A model generated the notes under the pieces. That model was given only the letters and a program-made list of their open reading frames with translations, was not told where the DNA came from and searched no databases. The position numbers and the translations under genes were made by a program. Of a stretch of 38,318 nucleotides of DNA, positions 9,152-19,344 are shown one piece after another. The stretch's first letter is position 1. Each line of letters opens with the position of its first letter. Source of the DNA: a virus; IMG/VR virus record IMGVR_UViG_3300043409_001807, positions 1 to 38,318 of that record; one strand, written 5' to 3'.

Positions 9152-12100
9152 ATGCCCCTCCCCTTTCGTCAAGTTTACGACATCTATAAGCAGAATGAAC
9201 CCCAGCTGGGTGACATGTCTTTGCAAGACTTTAGCAAGATTGCAAACTATGTCACCCAGTCTAAGGACTTCTCGTCAGGCGATGTTGGCCCAGTCGGAGG
9301 GGCATTGAAGAAGGCGAGTTACTATGTTGATAATGCGATCAACTGGACGGGGGCGCCTAAGGTCACCGGTGCGATGGGGGAAGGGATTTTTAGGGCGTTC
9401 GGGCAGAACCCTGAGACTGGTCGGCACATTGGTGAAGCTATTCCGCGTGGAGTGGTAGATTTTGCACCGATGATTGTTGCAGGTGCTATGAGCGCACCAG
9501 TGTCTTTACCGATTCTGGCTGGCACCGGAGCCCTCGGAGCTTTGAACGCTTACGGTAACGATGCATCGAAAGCTGGGATCGCCGCGAGTGCACTGGCACC
9601 TGCAGTCGGTTTAGGCGTAGGTGCAATGGCTCGTGGAGTGGCAGCACCCGCACTTGAAGCTGCTGCATCGCGGTTCCCAGCTTTGGCTAATGTTGGTATC
9701 AAAGGTGCTGCTACGACAGAGGGGTTGGCCACTGCAGCCGAAGCGGGAGCATCTCGTGGATTGGCCGTCGGCTCTCCGGTTACACGCACCGTGTTGAATG
9801 GGTTTGGCGATCGTGCTGCACTCTACGGAGCAGAAAACCTTGGCGCAATTGCTGGTATGGAAGGAACACAGGTGGCCTTCGGAGAGAAGAAGCTCTCAGA
9901 CGTTGTCACTCCTGAAAACCTTCTGGGCCAAGTTGTAGGGATCACCCCGTTTGCAATCCATGCCCTGCCGAAGCTCCTGCGCCCTCAGGTTCTTTCGGTT
10001 GTTCCTGTTGTGACGAGTGATCCAAAAGTCACCCCAATGGATGCAAGTCATGTCGACTATGCTAACAGAGTGCTGGAGTTCGACACAGCCCGCAAAGCCA
10101 CTAAAGCCATTGTCGATCCAACTGAGCGCAAACTAGCTCGCATCAAGCTCAACGAGGACTTTGCCGATCTTCTTTCAAGTAAAAAGTTCGCCGTCGTATC
10201 GGAGACTACCAAGCAGGAAGTGAAACAAACTGCGGCAACCGACGCGCCAAATCTGCAAAACCATATTCTTGATAGGCTCACACTCATCGAGAAAACTCTG
10301 GCTGACTTCAACGCAACCAACAAAGCTTTGCTAGACGAAGGCAAGCCAGCGGTGGCTCCTGAGGACATGGTGGATTCGAGTTTGGGTGAACTAAACGCGC
10401 TCACCACTAAACCCATCACGGTTGCAGAATCCTCTAAGCTGGTTGAAGACTTGGTCAACACCGGTTCAACCGAAGCTGAGGCTGCACATGCGGTGGTTCA
10501 AGCCGGAATCAACAACGTTCTCGACCATCCTGTAACCCCGGAAGTGCACCCAATCGACAAGGCGGTGGGCTTCGATAGCAGAACGCCAGAAGCTGGAGCG
10601 GATGGTGCTCCGGTTGAGCCAGTTGCGGCAAAGCCTGGTCCTTTGGCAAAAACACTTGAGGCTTTGAAGGCACAGCAGCATAATAAAGGCGGACGACCTA
10701 AGAAGGATTTTACTGAGGATAATATTAAGTTCAACGATTATCTGAACAAAGACCCTGAGGGACAGGCTGTTGCCAAAGTGATCAGTGAAATCTATCCGAA
10801 GATTGACCAGATTCGTGGTGGGATTCCTGATGAACACCAGACTGATGTGAGTCGGAAGTTGTTCAACTCGGTGGAGGGATGGAAAAGGAATCCGGAGCTA
10901 GCTGGTAAACCTTTAGAGGATCGACTGGCGGCTTTGAAACCGTTTCTTCACAATGCTATTCGACAGGCCCGGACAGGAACGCCTATGAAGGAGTTACATC
11001 CACTTGGGCCTGATGGGACTTTAATTAAATATGGCACGAATGCAAGCGCACGCACAGCAGCTGATGCACTTCAAGTTAAAGCAGATGCCGATCCGCAGAG
11101 TATTGTATTTTATAATGTAGTGCGCGTTGGCTCTAAGGAGAAACCTCGTTATGTGGTAAAAGCTTTTGAAGATCTGAGTAAGAAGAATGTCAGCATGGAT
11201 GCTTCAAAAGACGCAACTGATGCAGCAGCACAGCAGACTGCGGTTGATTTTGAATTGGAGAATACTCAGTTGATGAATGATGGTGCAGCTGAGGTGGTGG
11301 ATACTCCGGAGATTCTGCAAAAAGATTTGCAGGATGCTATTGGTGGAGTGACAACATTGAAGCAGTTTCTTGGTGCGCTGAAAGGTGCACCGGAAGGATT
11401 GCTTGATTTGAAAGCAGCCTTTCCTGCCGATAAAGCTATCGTGCCTGAGGAGGTTAAGCAATGGATGGTTGATAATGTGGTGGCGAAGTTACCACCAGCG
11501 GATGCACGTGTGTTCATCAATCAGGTTGCTGGGGAGGTGACAAAGGCGAAGATGACGGAAAGTGAGAAAGCTAAACCGTCTTTGATCTCGAAGGCGCAGC
11601 AGGCCACAGAGAAGTTGAAGGCTATTAGAGTGGCAGAAGCATTGGATACTGCGACCAAAAAGACAGGACAAGTTGATGCTGATCGGTCGGCTGAGATGGT
11701 GCAGGATCAGTATTTTAGTCTGTTGGATAATGTAGAAAACACGCTTGAATTAGTTGATCTGGTCAAACAAAGTAAGGCACTTTATACGAAGTTTCTTGAT
11801 GACTTTGATGGAGGTATTCCAGATTTGTATGACCTCACTGAATGGATGAAGGAGGGCTATGGGAACTCAAACCCTGGTTCGATGTTTAAAGCGATCGCAG
11901 GTAATGTGATTAAGAAGTATGCCCCTGAAACTTTACGCACCACCTTGGCCGGGACTGGTGCAGTTGATGCTCCATTGACCTTGTTGCAAAAGGCTTTGGG
12001 GATGGCAGGTGGCCGGAATACGCTGGTGGAGTTATCTTATCCACTGCGGTCAAAGATCTGGAAAGAAACCGGCTGGAATCCTTTGATGGATGGACAGTGG

Positions 12101-15100
12101 AGATTTGAAATCAACGATCTTCCGGCGAAGTTGTTGAAGGCTAGAACAGCCTTGCAGACAGAGTTTCTGGCTGACCCGAAGAAGGTGATTAAGTTGAGGG
12201 ATATCTTAGATCATCCGGAGCTTTATAGGCATTACCCAGAGCTGGCAAACTATCGGGTTATCTACGATCCTAAGGTACAGGATGGGTCATTAGGGTTTCA
12301 TGAAGGATTGACGAACTCGATTGGATTGACAGAACGTGGTCTGATGTTGCAGAAGAATGAATTGAAGTCTTTGTTCTTGCATGAAATCCAGCACGCGATT
12401 CAAAAGTTTGAAGGGTTCGCACCTGGTGGTGAGAAGCAAGATATCAAGGTGGATAATGCGACCTATCAACGGACGTTACAGCGTGAGTTGGAAGCTGGTC
12501 GGGCGCCAAGTGATGCTGAGAGCCGTGCACTTTTTGCAGGTTACAAAGCCATTCATGGTGAGATGGAGGCTGGGATTGTGGAACAGCGGGCGATGCAGTT
12601 GAAGACCCGTGTGGGGCCAGATGGGCAGCCGAGGTATGAGGGGAAAGATGTGCCACCCTATGAGAGTGCAGCGTTACACCCGTATGATAATCGCTCGGTG
12701 CCTTTGAAAGACTGGACGATTCTGCCTGGCGATGGGACGAGCTACTCGATGCAGCCTACGGTGGCTGAGCCGTTTCAGTTCGGAATGAAGGGGGTGACAG
12801 AGCAGGTGCTATCTCGAATTGGCTGGACCAAGAAGCAGATTAGTGATGTGGCCCACCCGTTTATTGCGAAGCTAGAGAAGGTGTTGAACTTTAACGGGAT
12901 CGAATTCGGCGTGATCGCGAAGGGAACTGAAGTTGGTGGGAGGGAATTGCTGGGCGCTGCGAGTGTAACTGGCCGCGTGCGTAAGTTGTTTTTAGCTGCG
13001 AGCACCAATAACAAAGGTCGTTCGTTGGAAGAGCAGACAGTTGGATTTGCACTGAATGCCGCACATGAGGTTGGGCATCATATTGAGCAAGCTGCTACGA
13101 GTGGACTGCTTTCACCCGAGGCCACGTTGGCACGTGATGGGTGGAGAAACTGGGCTACTCAGGCACAACCTGAGTGGAGTCGGGTGTTGAAGGAGTTTAG
13201 CGAGGTGCTACCGAAAGAATGGCAGAATTTGACTGAGCTCAAAGACATGATGAACCCTGCGAATGTGGCGGAGTTCGAGGCCAGCGCACACGCGATCTGG
13301 GCAATGAGCCATGTGGCGAAGTCGAGCGATCTGGTGTTGTCGAGTAGCTTGATGCCCCATCCAGTGAGGACTTGGTTCGCTACGCTCGGTAAGTGGGGAA
13401 GAGACTTGTTGGGTGCAGCTAAGTCGTTCTTGCATTTGGACCAGCACACGGGCACGAAGGAAAATCGGGCTGATGTGGACCGGTTGGTTAACTACTTTGA
13501 AAGCATTAAACACTCGGTGAACGACGCGAATTTGAAGATGGCAGAGTTTGCCAGTTTGGCTGGATTGGATAGTCACTCCATGTCGTTCTTGAATGGCGAG
13601 GGGCTGACTGAGATCGCACCAAGTGTGTTGGAAGCCAGAGATGGGGTGTTGAGAACTCAGTTGACTGGTGTAGTGCCGAAGACCTTACAAGATAAGGTGT
13701 TCGACAGCGCTAATCGTTCTTTGGTTTATCTTGACCAGCTGGCTGGGAAGTATCCAAAAATTGCTAACGCCGCCTATGCAGTGATGGGGGCAGGTTGGAA
13801 CAAAAAGATTGTGACCTACGAGGCCATGGCGCCTTTGTATGGAAAGCAGGATTTAGGCTCCGGTAAGTTAGTGATCGACGCAGCGAAGAAGCCTTTGTTA
13901 GAGTTGGTTGCTAACTATGGTCGTGCCAACAAAACCGCTAACGAGATTCATCTTTGGGAGAATTCAAACAAGATGGAGTTCCCTTTGGCCAGTCCGGGCA
14001 CAGCGTCTAACCGCTTGGCTGCACGAATCGGACAGCTGACACCGACTGAACGCCAAGCGGTTGAGATGTGGCACGAGAGTAAAAAGCTCAGCCATCAGAA
14101 GCTGAATGAACATATCTTGCAAGGGAAGCTGGACGAAACCAAGTTGATTATTGGAAACGTATTGGCGACTATGACAGGTCATGTGGCAGGGAAGCATGGC
14201 CAGCTGGAGCAAGCAGTCGATCTTGCGATGAGGAGTGTGACAGAGCAGTTGCCAGGCGTTAAGCAGAATATGATTGCTACTTGGTCACAGATGCTGGCGA
14301 CTGGTGACCCTTTGCTGGATAGTCAATTGCAACAAACTGTGTTTGAGCTGGCGACGACTGCTGCTGAGAGTGTGGCGAGGCTTCAAGCTTCACTCGCTAG
14401 TCGCCCGTGGTATACCCCAGAAATTCGTACTGGTTCTCACTTGCTGCGTGCCTTTGATAAGTCAGGTAAAGAAGTGTTCACCTTGGGGTATAACACGACT
14501 GTTGAGCTGGCTGAGTTGACCAGCATGGGGAAAGCTCAAGGGGCCGAGAAGTTTGAGTCTACTGTGAGAGAGCGCAATCTGGATGTGAAGTTTGATGATG
14601 TGTTTAAAGCCAATATTGATCACTTTGAAACCACGATGACACGAAAGCTTCGCGATGCACTCCCTGCGAATATGCAACATCAGGCGGAAGACCTGGTGGG
14701 GTATATGAATATCGAAAGCGAGTTCCAACGGTTGGCACAGGCGAACAAACTTAACCCCACAGTCAGCACACGGAGGCTGGCACCTGGGCGCGAGCAGTTA
14801 AACCTTGTTTCTGGTTGGCAGCAATACATCAACATGATGAGTAATGTGTTGTCGAACGGAAGAGCACAGGCTCGGATGAAGTTCGAATTCAACAACCCAG
14901 AATTGAACGATCCAGTGTATACTGGGAAGATTCAACAGATCAAGGATACGTTTAAGAACTATCAAACACCCGATTCTGAACTGTCTAAAAAGGTTTCACA
15001 GATCAACGCTGTGTATCATCTTGGATTTAATATTCCAACTCATCTGGCGGAGCTCTCCCAAAGCTTGTCGACAATGCTGCCGGAATTGGTGTTCCAAGCT

Positions 15101-16699
15101 GGTAGCACCACCAAAGGCGTTAAGATGCTAATGCAGACAGCAGGTGAGATGGCGAAGTTCTACTCCAAAAAGACTGTGGGTAAACTCATCGGGAAAGATG
15201 AGTGGCACAATTGGGGCAACAAGCAGGAAGAACTGGTGTTGGAAGAGATGGCCCGTAGAGGGCTGTTGGCTCAACATGCTTTCATGGAACACTTGGATGG
15301 GGATAACGTGGGGAACAACTTGAGCCTCATCTCCACAGCGCAACGCTCTCCGATTGATATGTTGAAGTCGGCTGCTGCCTCACCATTCAAAGCTTACTCC
15401 GATGTGTCGATGAATGTGTATGGGAGCTTTACTAAGTTCAACACGCGCATGGCCACTATTTTGGGCTACCGGCTGGCCAAGTCACAGGGCAAATCTCACG
15501 AAGCCGCACTGGAGGACACTGCGAGGTTCATCACCAAAACCACATTCACTTCAGGGCGTGCAGGTCGTCCGCCAGAGTTTTATAATAACTCTACGGTAGG
15601 CGCGGTGCTCTACTCACTCCAACGCTATTCACTCAGCTGGATGTCGATGTATGGCAAGCACTTGTCTGGAGCGTTTGGAGACCAGGCTAGGATGACTGAG
15701 TTAGGCCAAGGGCTCAAAGGCAATCACCGGAAAGCGTTGGCAACTATGACCGCAGTTCAATTCGGATTAGCTGGTGCATTGGGGCTGCCGTTTGCCGCAG
15801 CGCTTACCACGATTCTAGAACAGTCACTCGGGATTGATATTCGTGGCCAAGCCTATAACGCACTCAGTTCCATCATGCAGGAGGACGAGGACGAAGGTGG
15901 TGGTATGTTTGCTGACCTCGTGATGCGCGGTGGTGTGAACGCCTTGGCTGAACGTGCAGGTGCACCAGTGGACTTTGGCTCACGCTTCAACCTTTCAGGC
16001 CTCCCAGGTATGAATGAGTTCAATGGGTTTGATCCTGGCAGAGTATTCGGCCCAACAGTCAATGTGGCGAACGCGATGTTCCAAGGAGTTAAAGGACTGG
16101 CCACTGGAGAACTTCCAGCCTTGGCGAAAACCGTCATGCCGGTTGGTCTCCGTAAAGCTTCGGAGTATTTCATCAACGGGGATGCACTCACATCGAAGGG
16201 AACCAAGTTTGGACTCTCCTCTAACGAAGGCGCGTTGTACGCTGCTGGGTTTACTCCCAACAGGGTGCGTAAAACTCGTGATGCTGAAGCCATCCTTCGC
16301 ACGCAGAGTGAAGCTCGTCAACGTCGTGATCAACAAGCAGCAGATGCTGTGGCAGAACTGGTTCAATCCAATCCCGACGAAGCACGGAAAAAGTATGCGG
16401 AACACCTGCGGTCAACAGGCACAGAGCCACGAGATTTTGCGAAATCCGTAGCCGACGCACACCTCAAAGCGAACTATCCCAAAGATATTAGGACTACGAT
16501 CGCAGAGCCAGACGCAAAAATGGCATCGCAAACGCTCAAATCAATGAACGTCACGATGCCACAGTCTACACAAGGTGAACAGGCAAACGCCTATAACACC
16601 ATGTTACAGTTCTTCAACCAACGACCAATCATGTCGCGCCAACGGGAGGCACAACGGCGGGACTCACTGGCGGCGTGGGACCCGTACCAAGCTTTTTAG
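9152..16699 (+). CDS. Giant polyvalent/ejection-type protein with two zincin motifs
   Basis: 2515 residues. Residues ~95-280 are Gly/Ala-rich and hydrophobic, as in ejection proteins that enter membranes. Residues ~985-1090 have the features of a large polyvalent protein-associated domain of LPD23 type: IWKETGWNP, GQWRFEIND, DHPELYRHYPEL, and the metal-binding HEIQH at H1077. A second zincin motif, HEVGH, is at H1305. Residues ~2050-2270 contain long amphipathic and hydrophobic segments ending in conserved-looking phage C-terminal sequence. Polyvalent proteins are known from phages and conjugative elements as multi-enzyme proteins delivered with the DNA into the recipient cell. It probably is a virion protein injected with the genome, with peptidase activity directed at host wall or host proteins; that role is inferred. 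The 3' end converges on and overlaps the minus-strand helicase gene by 71 bp. Confidence 0.75.
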   Translation: MPLPFRQVYDIYKQNEPQLGDMSLQDFSKIANYVTQSKDFSSGDVGPVGGALKKASYYVDNAINWTGAPKVTGAMGEGIFRAFGQNPETGRHIGEAIPRGVVDFAPMIVAGAMSAPVSLPILAGTGALGALNAYGNDASKAGIAASALAPAVGLGVGAMARGVAAPALEAAASRFPALANVGIKGAATTEGLATAAEAGASRGLAVGSPVTRTVLNGFGDRAALYGAENLGAIAGMEGTQVAFGEKKLSDVVTPENLLGQVVGITPFAIHALPKLLRPQVLSVVPVVTSDPKVTPMDASHVDYANRVLEFDTARKATKAIVDPTERKLARIKLNEDFADLLSSKKFAVVSETTKQEVKQTAATDAPNLQNHILDRLTLIEKTLADFNATNKALLDEGKPAVAPEDMVDSSLGELNALTTKPITVAESSKLVEDLVNTGSTEAEAAHAVVQAGINNVLDHPVTPEVHPIDKAVGFDSRTPEAGADGAPVEPVAAKPGPLAKTLEALKAQQHNKGGRPKKDFTEDNIKFNDYLNKDPEGQAVAKVISEIYPKIDQIRGGIPDEHQTDVSRKLFNSVEGWKRNPELAGKPLEDRLAALKPFLHNAIRQARTGTPMKELHPLGPDGTLIKYGTNASARTAADALQVKADADPQSIVFYNVVRVGSKEKPRYVVKAFEDLSKKNVSMDASKDATDAAAQQTAVDFELENTQLMNDGAAEVVDTPEILQKDLQDAIGGVTTLKQFLGALKGAPEGLLDLKAAFPADKAIVPEEVKQWMVDNVVAKLPPADARVFINQVAGEVTKAKMTESEKAKPSLISKAQQATEKLKAIRVAEALDTATKKTGQVDADRSAEMVQDQYFSLLDNVENTLELVDLVKQSKALYTKFLDDFDGGIPDLYDLTEWMKEGYGNSNPGSMFKAIAGNVIKKYAPETLRTTLAGTGAVDAPLTLLQKALGMAGGRNTLVELSYPLRSKIWKETGWNPLMDGQWRFEINDLPAKLLKARTALQTEFLADPKKVIKLRDILDHPELYRHYPELANYRVIYDPKVQDGSLGFHEGLTNSIGLTERGLMLQKNELKSLFLHEIQHAIQKFEGFAPGGEKQDIKVDNATYQRTLQRELEAGRAPSDAESRALFAGYKAIHGEMEAGIVEQRAMQLKTRVGPDGQPRYEGKDVPPYESAALHPYDNRSVPLKDWTILPGDGTSYSMQPTVAEPFQFGMKGVTEQVLSRIGWTKKQISDVAHPFIAKLEKVLNFNGIEFGVIAKGTEVGGRELLGAASVTGRVRKLFLAASTNNKGRSLEEQTVGFALNAAHEVGHHIEQAATSGLLSPEATLARDGWRNWATQAQPEWSRVLKEFSEVLPKEWQNLTELKDMMNPANVAEFEASAHAIWAMSHVAKSSDLVLSSSLMPHPVRTWFATLGKWGRDLLGAAKSFLHLDQHTGTKENRADVDRLVNYFESIKHSVNDANLKMAEFASLAGLDSHSMSFLNGEGLTEIAPSVLEARDGVLRTQLTGVVPKTLQDKVFDSANRSLVYLDQLAGKYPKIANAAYAVMGAGWNKKIVTYEAMAPLYGKQDLGSGKLVIDAAKKPLLELVANYGRANKTANEIHLWENSNKMEFPLASPGTASNRLAARIGQLTPTERQAVEMWHESKKLSHQKLNEHILQGKLDETKLIIGNVLATMTGHVAGKHGQLEQAVDLAMRSVTEQLPGVKQNMIATWSQMLATGDPLLDSQLQQTVFELATTAAESVARLQASLASRPWYTPEIRTGSHLLRAFDKSGKEVFTLGYNTTVELAELTSMGKAQGAEKFESTVRERNLDVKFDDVFKANIDHFETTMTRKLRDALPANMQHQAEDLVGYMNIESEFQRLAQANKLNPTVSTRRLAPGREQLNLVSGWQQYINMMSNVLSNGRAQARMKFEFNNPELNDPVYTGKIQQIKDTFKNYQTPDSELSKKVSQINAVYHLGFNIPTHLAELSQSLSTMLPELVFQAGSTTKGVKMLMQTAGEMAKFYSKKTVGKLIGKDEWHNWGNKQEELVLEEMARRGLLAQHAFMEHLDGDNVGNNLSLISTAQRSPIDMLKSAAASPFKAYSDVSMNVYGSFTKFNTRMATILGYRLAKSQGKSHEAALEDTARFITKTTFTSGRAGRPPEFYNNSTVGAVLYSLQRYSLSWMSMYGKHLSGAFGDQARMTELGQGLKGNHRKALATMTAVQFGLAGALGLPFAAALTTILEQSLGIDIRGQAYNALSSIMQEDEDEGGGMFADLVMRGGVNALAERAGAPVDFGSRFNLSGLPGMNEFNGFDPGRVFGPTVNVANAMFQGVKGLATGELPALAKTVMPVGLRKASEYFINGDALTSKGTKFGLSSNEGALYAAGFTPNRVRKTRDAEAILRTQSEARQRRDQQAADAVAELVQSNPDEARKKYAEHLRSTGTEPRDFAKSVADAHLKANYPKDIRTTIAEPDAKMASQTLKSMNVTMPQSTQGEQANAYNTMLQFFNQRPIMSRQREAQRRDSLAAWDPYQAF

Positions 16700-17930
16700 C
16701 TTTGTCTGCTGCCGCCTTAGCCAGAAATGCATCATACAACATCACGTATTCATCTGGCTTTGAGCCGAAGCGCAGTCCGGTTTTGATCTTTTGGATCATT
16801 GTTAGTTCACCCATGATCTTGTCCAACTCGTCAAAGGTAACCTCACGCTGAAACGTTTCCCGGATATCCTTCAGTGTTGCGGTTTTACTTGGCTTCCCTG
16901 TTAGATACGCAATAATAGCCTGACCCACAGCAGCCAACTGGTTGCGTCCAGCGTTCTCAAACAACAGCTGTCCGCCCCTCTCAACCTCGGAGATCCATTT
17001 TATGGCTTTCTCGAGGTTTTCTGCTGTCAAGATCAGAGCATCAGTCCTCTCCGCCAGCCACAAAAGCATTGCAACCTTTAATACATACTCTGGTTTAGTC
17101 TGGTAAAACTCCCGCAAGATTGTAGAAGTTTCCGTATGCGTCAAAGGGAAATGCACATTGTCATACCAGTTGTCAAAATACGCCTCAGCCTCAGGAGCCC
17201 AGACGAAAGGTCCGCTCGTGTTCTGCAGCTTCACCGCGTATTTCAACAACCGTTGCAACGACTCCGACTGCTCCTCAGTCACCTGTGGGCGAGCCACCGG
17301 CTTCGACGCACGGTTGGCATGGATAAACAAACACCGCCTTGTCATCCCTGACGAAATCAGTTTTTGATTCATCATCGCACGAGCTGTGGCTCCAGTCATA
17401 CACCCCGTAATCGTAATAAACGGCCGATTGATTAAGTTATCCCCTTTGTTTTTCGTCGTATCACGATAAGTTTTATTCACCCTATCCCACACATCGGTAA
17501 AGAAATCAATCATCCCGATCGGATTCCCACCAGAGTTCAACAAATTCACCAACTCACTCGCATACACTGACAAGTGCGAAAAGTAAACCGGCTTATCATC
17601 CAGTTTGAACTGCATCTTACACGGTGAGTTCTCCCCCGCCATCATCACCATAATAGCCTCTTTCGTGATCGCAGTTGGAGCATACACAATATTCTTAAAA
17701 TGCTCAATCAGTTTGAAGCTCAGCCCCATCGCGGTCGACTTCTTACTCCCTGGATCACCAACAAAAATCAAGTACATATTCGCGTGGACTGGGAAAATCC
17801 CTTGGTCCACCCAGACACGACCAGACACAAAATTCGAGATAGCTGCCAAGGCTCCCCATCGGTGGAACAGAGTCGGGCACTCATTACCCGATGTCCATTG
17901 TAAATAATCATTGATGAAAGATTCAGCCAT
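16629..17930 (-). CDS. P-loop ATPase, putative replicative helicase (DUF3987-like)
   Basis: 433 residues from ATG at 17930 (MAESFINDYL); an 11-codon upstream extension reads through a conserved hairpin and is rejected. Walker A is GDPGSKKST at residues ~58-66, preceded by strand MYLIFV. A Walker B-like VYASEL follows near residue 130. The N-terminal motif (YLQWTSGNECPTLFHRWGAL) is typical of phage and plasmid primase/helicase-type proteins of the DUF3987 group. It probably unwinds or remodels DNA at the replication fork; neighbours are ligase and polymerase. The C-terminal ~20 residues are Pro-rich (PTPPVSPAVVPPVGAT) and are encoded opposite the end of the giant virion gene. Hairpin motif copy 'a' lies 5 nt before the ATG. 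Confidence 0.68.
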   Translation of the reverse strand: MAESFINDYLQWTSGNECPTLFHRWGALAAISNFVSGRVWVDQGIFPVHANMYLIFVGDPGSKKSTAMGLSFKLIEHFKNIVYAPTAITKEAIMVMMAGENSPCKMQFKLDDKPVYFSHLSVYASELVNLLNSGGNPIGMIDFFTDVWDRVNKTYRDTTKNKGDNLINRPFITITGCMTGATARAMMNQKLISSGMTRRCLFIHANRASKPVARPQVTEEQSESLQRLLKYAVKLQNTSGPFVWAPEAEAYFDNWYDNVHFPLTHTETSTILREFYQTKPEYVLKVAMLLWLAERTDALILTAENLEKAIKWISEVERGGQLLFENAGRNQLAAVGQAIIAYLTGKPSKTATLKDIRETFQREVTFDELDKIMGELTMIQKIKTGLRFGSKPDEYVMLYDAFLAKAAADKAKKLGTGPTPPVSPAVVPPVGAT

Positions 17931-17935
17931 AAGTT

Positions 17936-17961
17936 GTGGGGTTCGGCAGCAGAAAGCCACC
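17936..17961 (-). promoter_or_regulatory. Leader hairpin motif, copy a (upstream of helicase gene)
   Basis: On the minus strand: GTGGCTTTCTG, CTG, CCGAACCCCAC, ending 5 nt before the ATG at 17930. It folds as an imperfect stem (GTGG with CCAC; TTC with GAA). It is one of five related sites (see 26808, 30931, 33446, 36287). Position next to the start codon suggests translational control; this is inference. Confidence 0.6.
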
Positions 17962-17969
17962 AAAAGTTG

Positions 17970-18200
17970 TTAGGGGTTTTTAAGCTCGGTGAAGTGCAGG
18001 AAGGTTTGGATTGAGTCGTAGAGGTCAGGGTCGAAGCGACCCGAGGCGTTACGGCAGCGGGTTAGGAGGTGGAGAGCTTGACGAAGGTCGAGTTCGAGCT
18101 CCTCGGAGAAGGCGATGTTGCATTCGCGATGCGAACCGTAGCGGCCCAGCCAGTGAGCTTGGGTGCGTGGGGTTAGGGTTTTAGCGTTCGTAGAGGCCAT
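17970..18200 (-). CDS. Small hypothetical protein, 76 aa
   Basis: Starts at ATG 18200 (MASTNAKTLTPRTQ), 20 nt inside the ligase gene, and ends 39 nt before the helicase ATG. No domain is recognised. The protein is hydrophilic with a helical segment (FSEELELDLRQALHLLTRC) and two aromatic/His-rich stretches (HWLGRYGSHREC). The longer frame starting further upstream is a shadow of the ligase. Overlap and spacing place it in the replication operon, translationally coupled to ligase. Confidence 0.6.
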   Translation of the reverse strand: MASTNAKTLTPRTQAHWLGRYGSHRECNIAFSEELELDLRQALHLLTRCRNASGRFDPDLYDSIQTFLHFTELKNP

Positions 18201-19014
18201 TGTAGGTTGCTTTGAGGGGTGTGCCGTCGTCGGAGAGCATCTCGTATTTGATGGTGATGAACTGGTCGATGGGCGGATTGTTGAAGAAGATGGCGCGTTC
18301 TTGGTCAGAGAAGCCAGAGCCGACGGTGAAGTGTTGGTTGTTATCGAAGAGACAAACGAGGCCACCCAGGAGGGAGGTGTATTTGCCTTCGCCTTCTGTG
18401 ATGCCGATGACTCGGACTTCTCCATCGAGAAAATCCTTACGTTTGAGTAACTGGCGCCAACGATTTTCCTGGTTCGTGCAGAGTTTGAGATGGCCATAGG
18501 GGGAGTCAGGGATACGATACATCATGCCTTCGTAACCGAGTCGACGATAGGTGTCGAAGCAGGTTTCGGCGTGAGGGTGGTCGACGAGTTGGGTGTCAAC
18601 CAGTTTGATTGGCGTAGAACCAACCAGAGGTCCGATAATTCCTTGAAGAATTCGGTGGCGGTCGGAGAAGGTTTGGAGGGGTTGGCGGCGGTTAAAGCCA
18701 TCGTAGATGTGGTATTCGATTGATGGGGTGAGTGGTGTAACTTCGGAGGAGTTGATTGACATTGCACCGTTGATTTTCTGGAGGGAGACCCCATGGAGGT
18801 AGAGTTCACCATCGAATATCCAATCGGGATTGCAGGAGGAGAGGGCTTGGGTGATGTGACGGACTTTAGCAGGGTGCCAAACTTTTTCCCACCTGGATTG
18901 GCAGGTGCCGTTGTAATGGAGGCAGCGGACTCCGTTGAGTTTTGGTTGGACATAGACTAGAGGTGGTAAATGTTTGCCTTGATCTTGGAACCGGAAAGCA
19001 CACATTGGTTTCAT
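18181..19014 (-). CDS. ATP-dependent DNA ligase
   Basis: 277 residues. It seals nicks by the covalent ligase-AMP mechanism, joining Okazaki fragments. Nucleotidyltransferase motifs are visible in order: motif I KLNGVR with the AMP-accepting lysine K25, motif III DGELYLHG at 68-75, motif IV EGMMYR at 162-167, and motif V LLKRKDF at 189-195, followed by a short OB-fold region. Length is within the range of small phage ligases (T7 ligase 359), toward the compact end. The ATG at 19014 overlaps the preceding stop (ATGA); the more upstream ATG at 19044 is rejected. It lies between a small gene and polymerase, as in many phage replication cassettes. Confidence 0.9.
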   Translation of the reverse strand: MKPMCAFRFQDQGKHLPPLVYVQPKLNGVRCLHYNGTCQSRWEKVWHPAKVRHITQALSSCNPDWIFDGELYLHGVSLQKINGAMSINSSEVTPLTPSIEYHIYDGFNRRQPLQTFSDRHRILQGIIGPLVGSTPIKLVDTQLVDHPHAETCFDTYRRLGYEGMMYRIPDSPYGHLKLCTNQENRWRQLLKRKDFLDGEVRVIGITEGEGKYTSLLGGLVCLFDNNQHFTVGSGFSDQERAIFFNNPPIDQFITIKYEMLSDDGTPLKATYNGLYER

Positions 19015-19340
19015 AACGAGTCGTCGGGAGAAGGGGTTAGGCACTTGGTGAAGTCAGCACTGGTTTCTTCTTCTTCGGTGCAGAAGGAGAACTCATAGTA
19101 TTGACGAGGGATACCGGGGTAGGTGACGATCTCGTAGTGAATGTGCATGGCTTTGCAGTATTCACCGATGTAGATGTCGGAGAAACAATGTTCAAGTGCC
19201 CATGTGACGGGGACGGAAATTGGTTCGTCGGAGGATAGGAGGGCACGGGTTAGTTGTTCACGCGGGGTGAGGCCACGAGGTTGGTCAAGTTGAGCCGAGT
19301 CGAAGTGGCGCATTAAGAAGAGGTAGAGTTCGTCGTCCAT
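19011..19340 (-). CDS. Hypothetical protein, 109 aa
   Basis: Start at ATG 19340 (MDDELYLFLM), 4 nt after the polymerase stop in the sequence TAA-CACT-ATG. No domain recognised. The protein is acidic with His and aromatic residues (YIGEYCKAMHIHYEIVTYPG) and an acidic C-terminus (FCTEEEETSADF). It links polymerase to ligase through a 4-nt gap and an ATGA overlap, so it is presumably a replication accessory protein; that is inference from the operon only. Confidence 0.68.
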   Translation of the reverse strand: MDDELYLFLMRHFDSAQLDQPRGLTPREQLTRALLSSDEPISVPVTWALEHCFSDIYIGEYCKAMHIHYEIVTYPGIPRQYYEFSFCTEEEETSADFTKCLTPSPDDSL

Positions 19341-19344
19341 AGTG

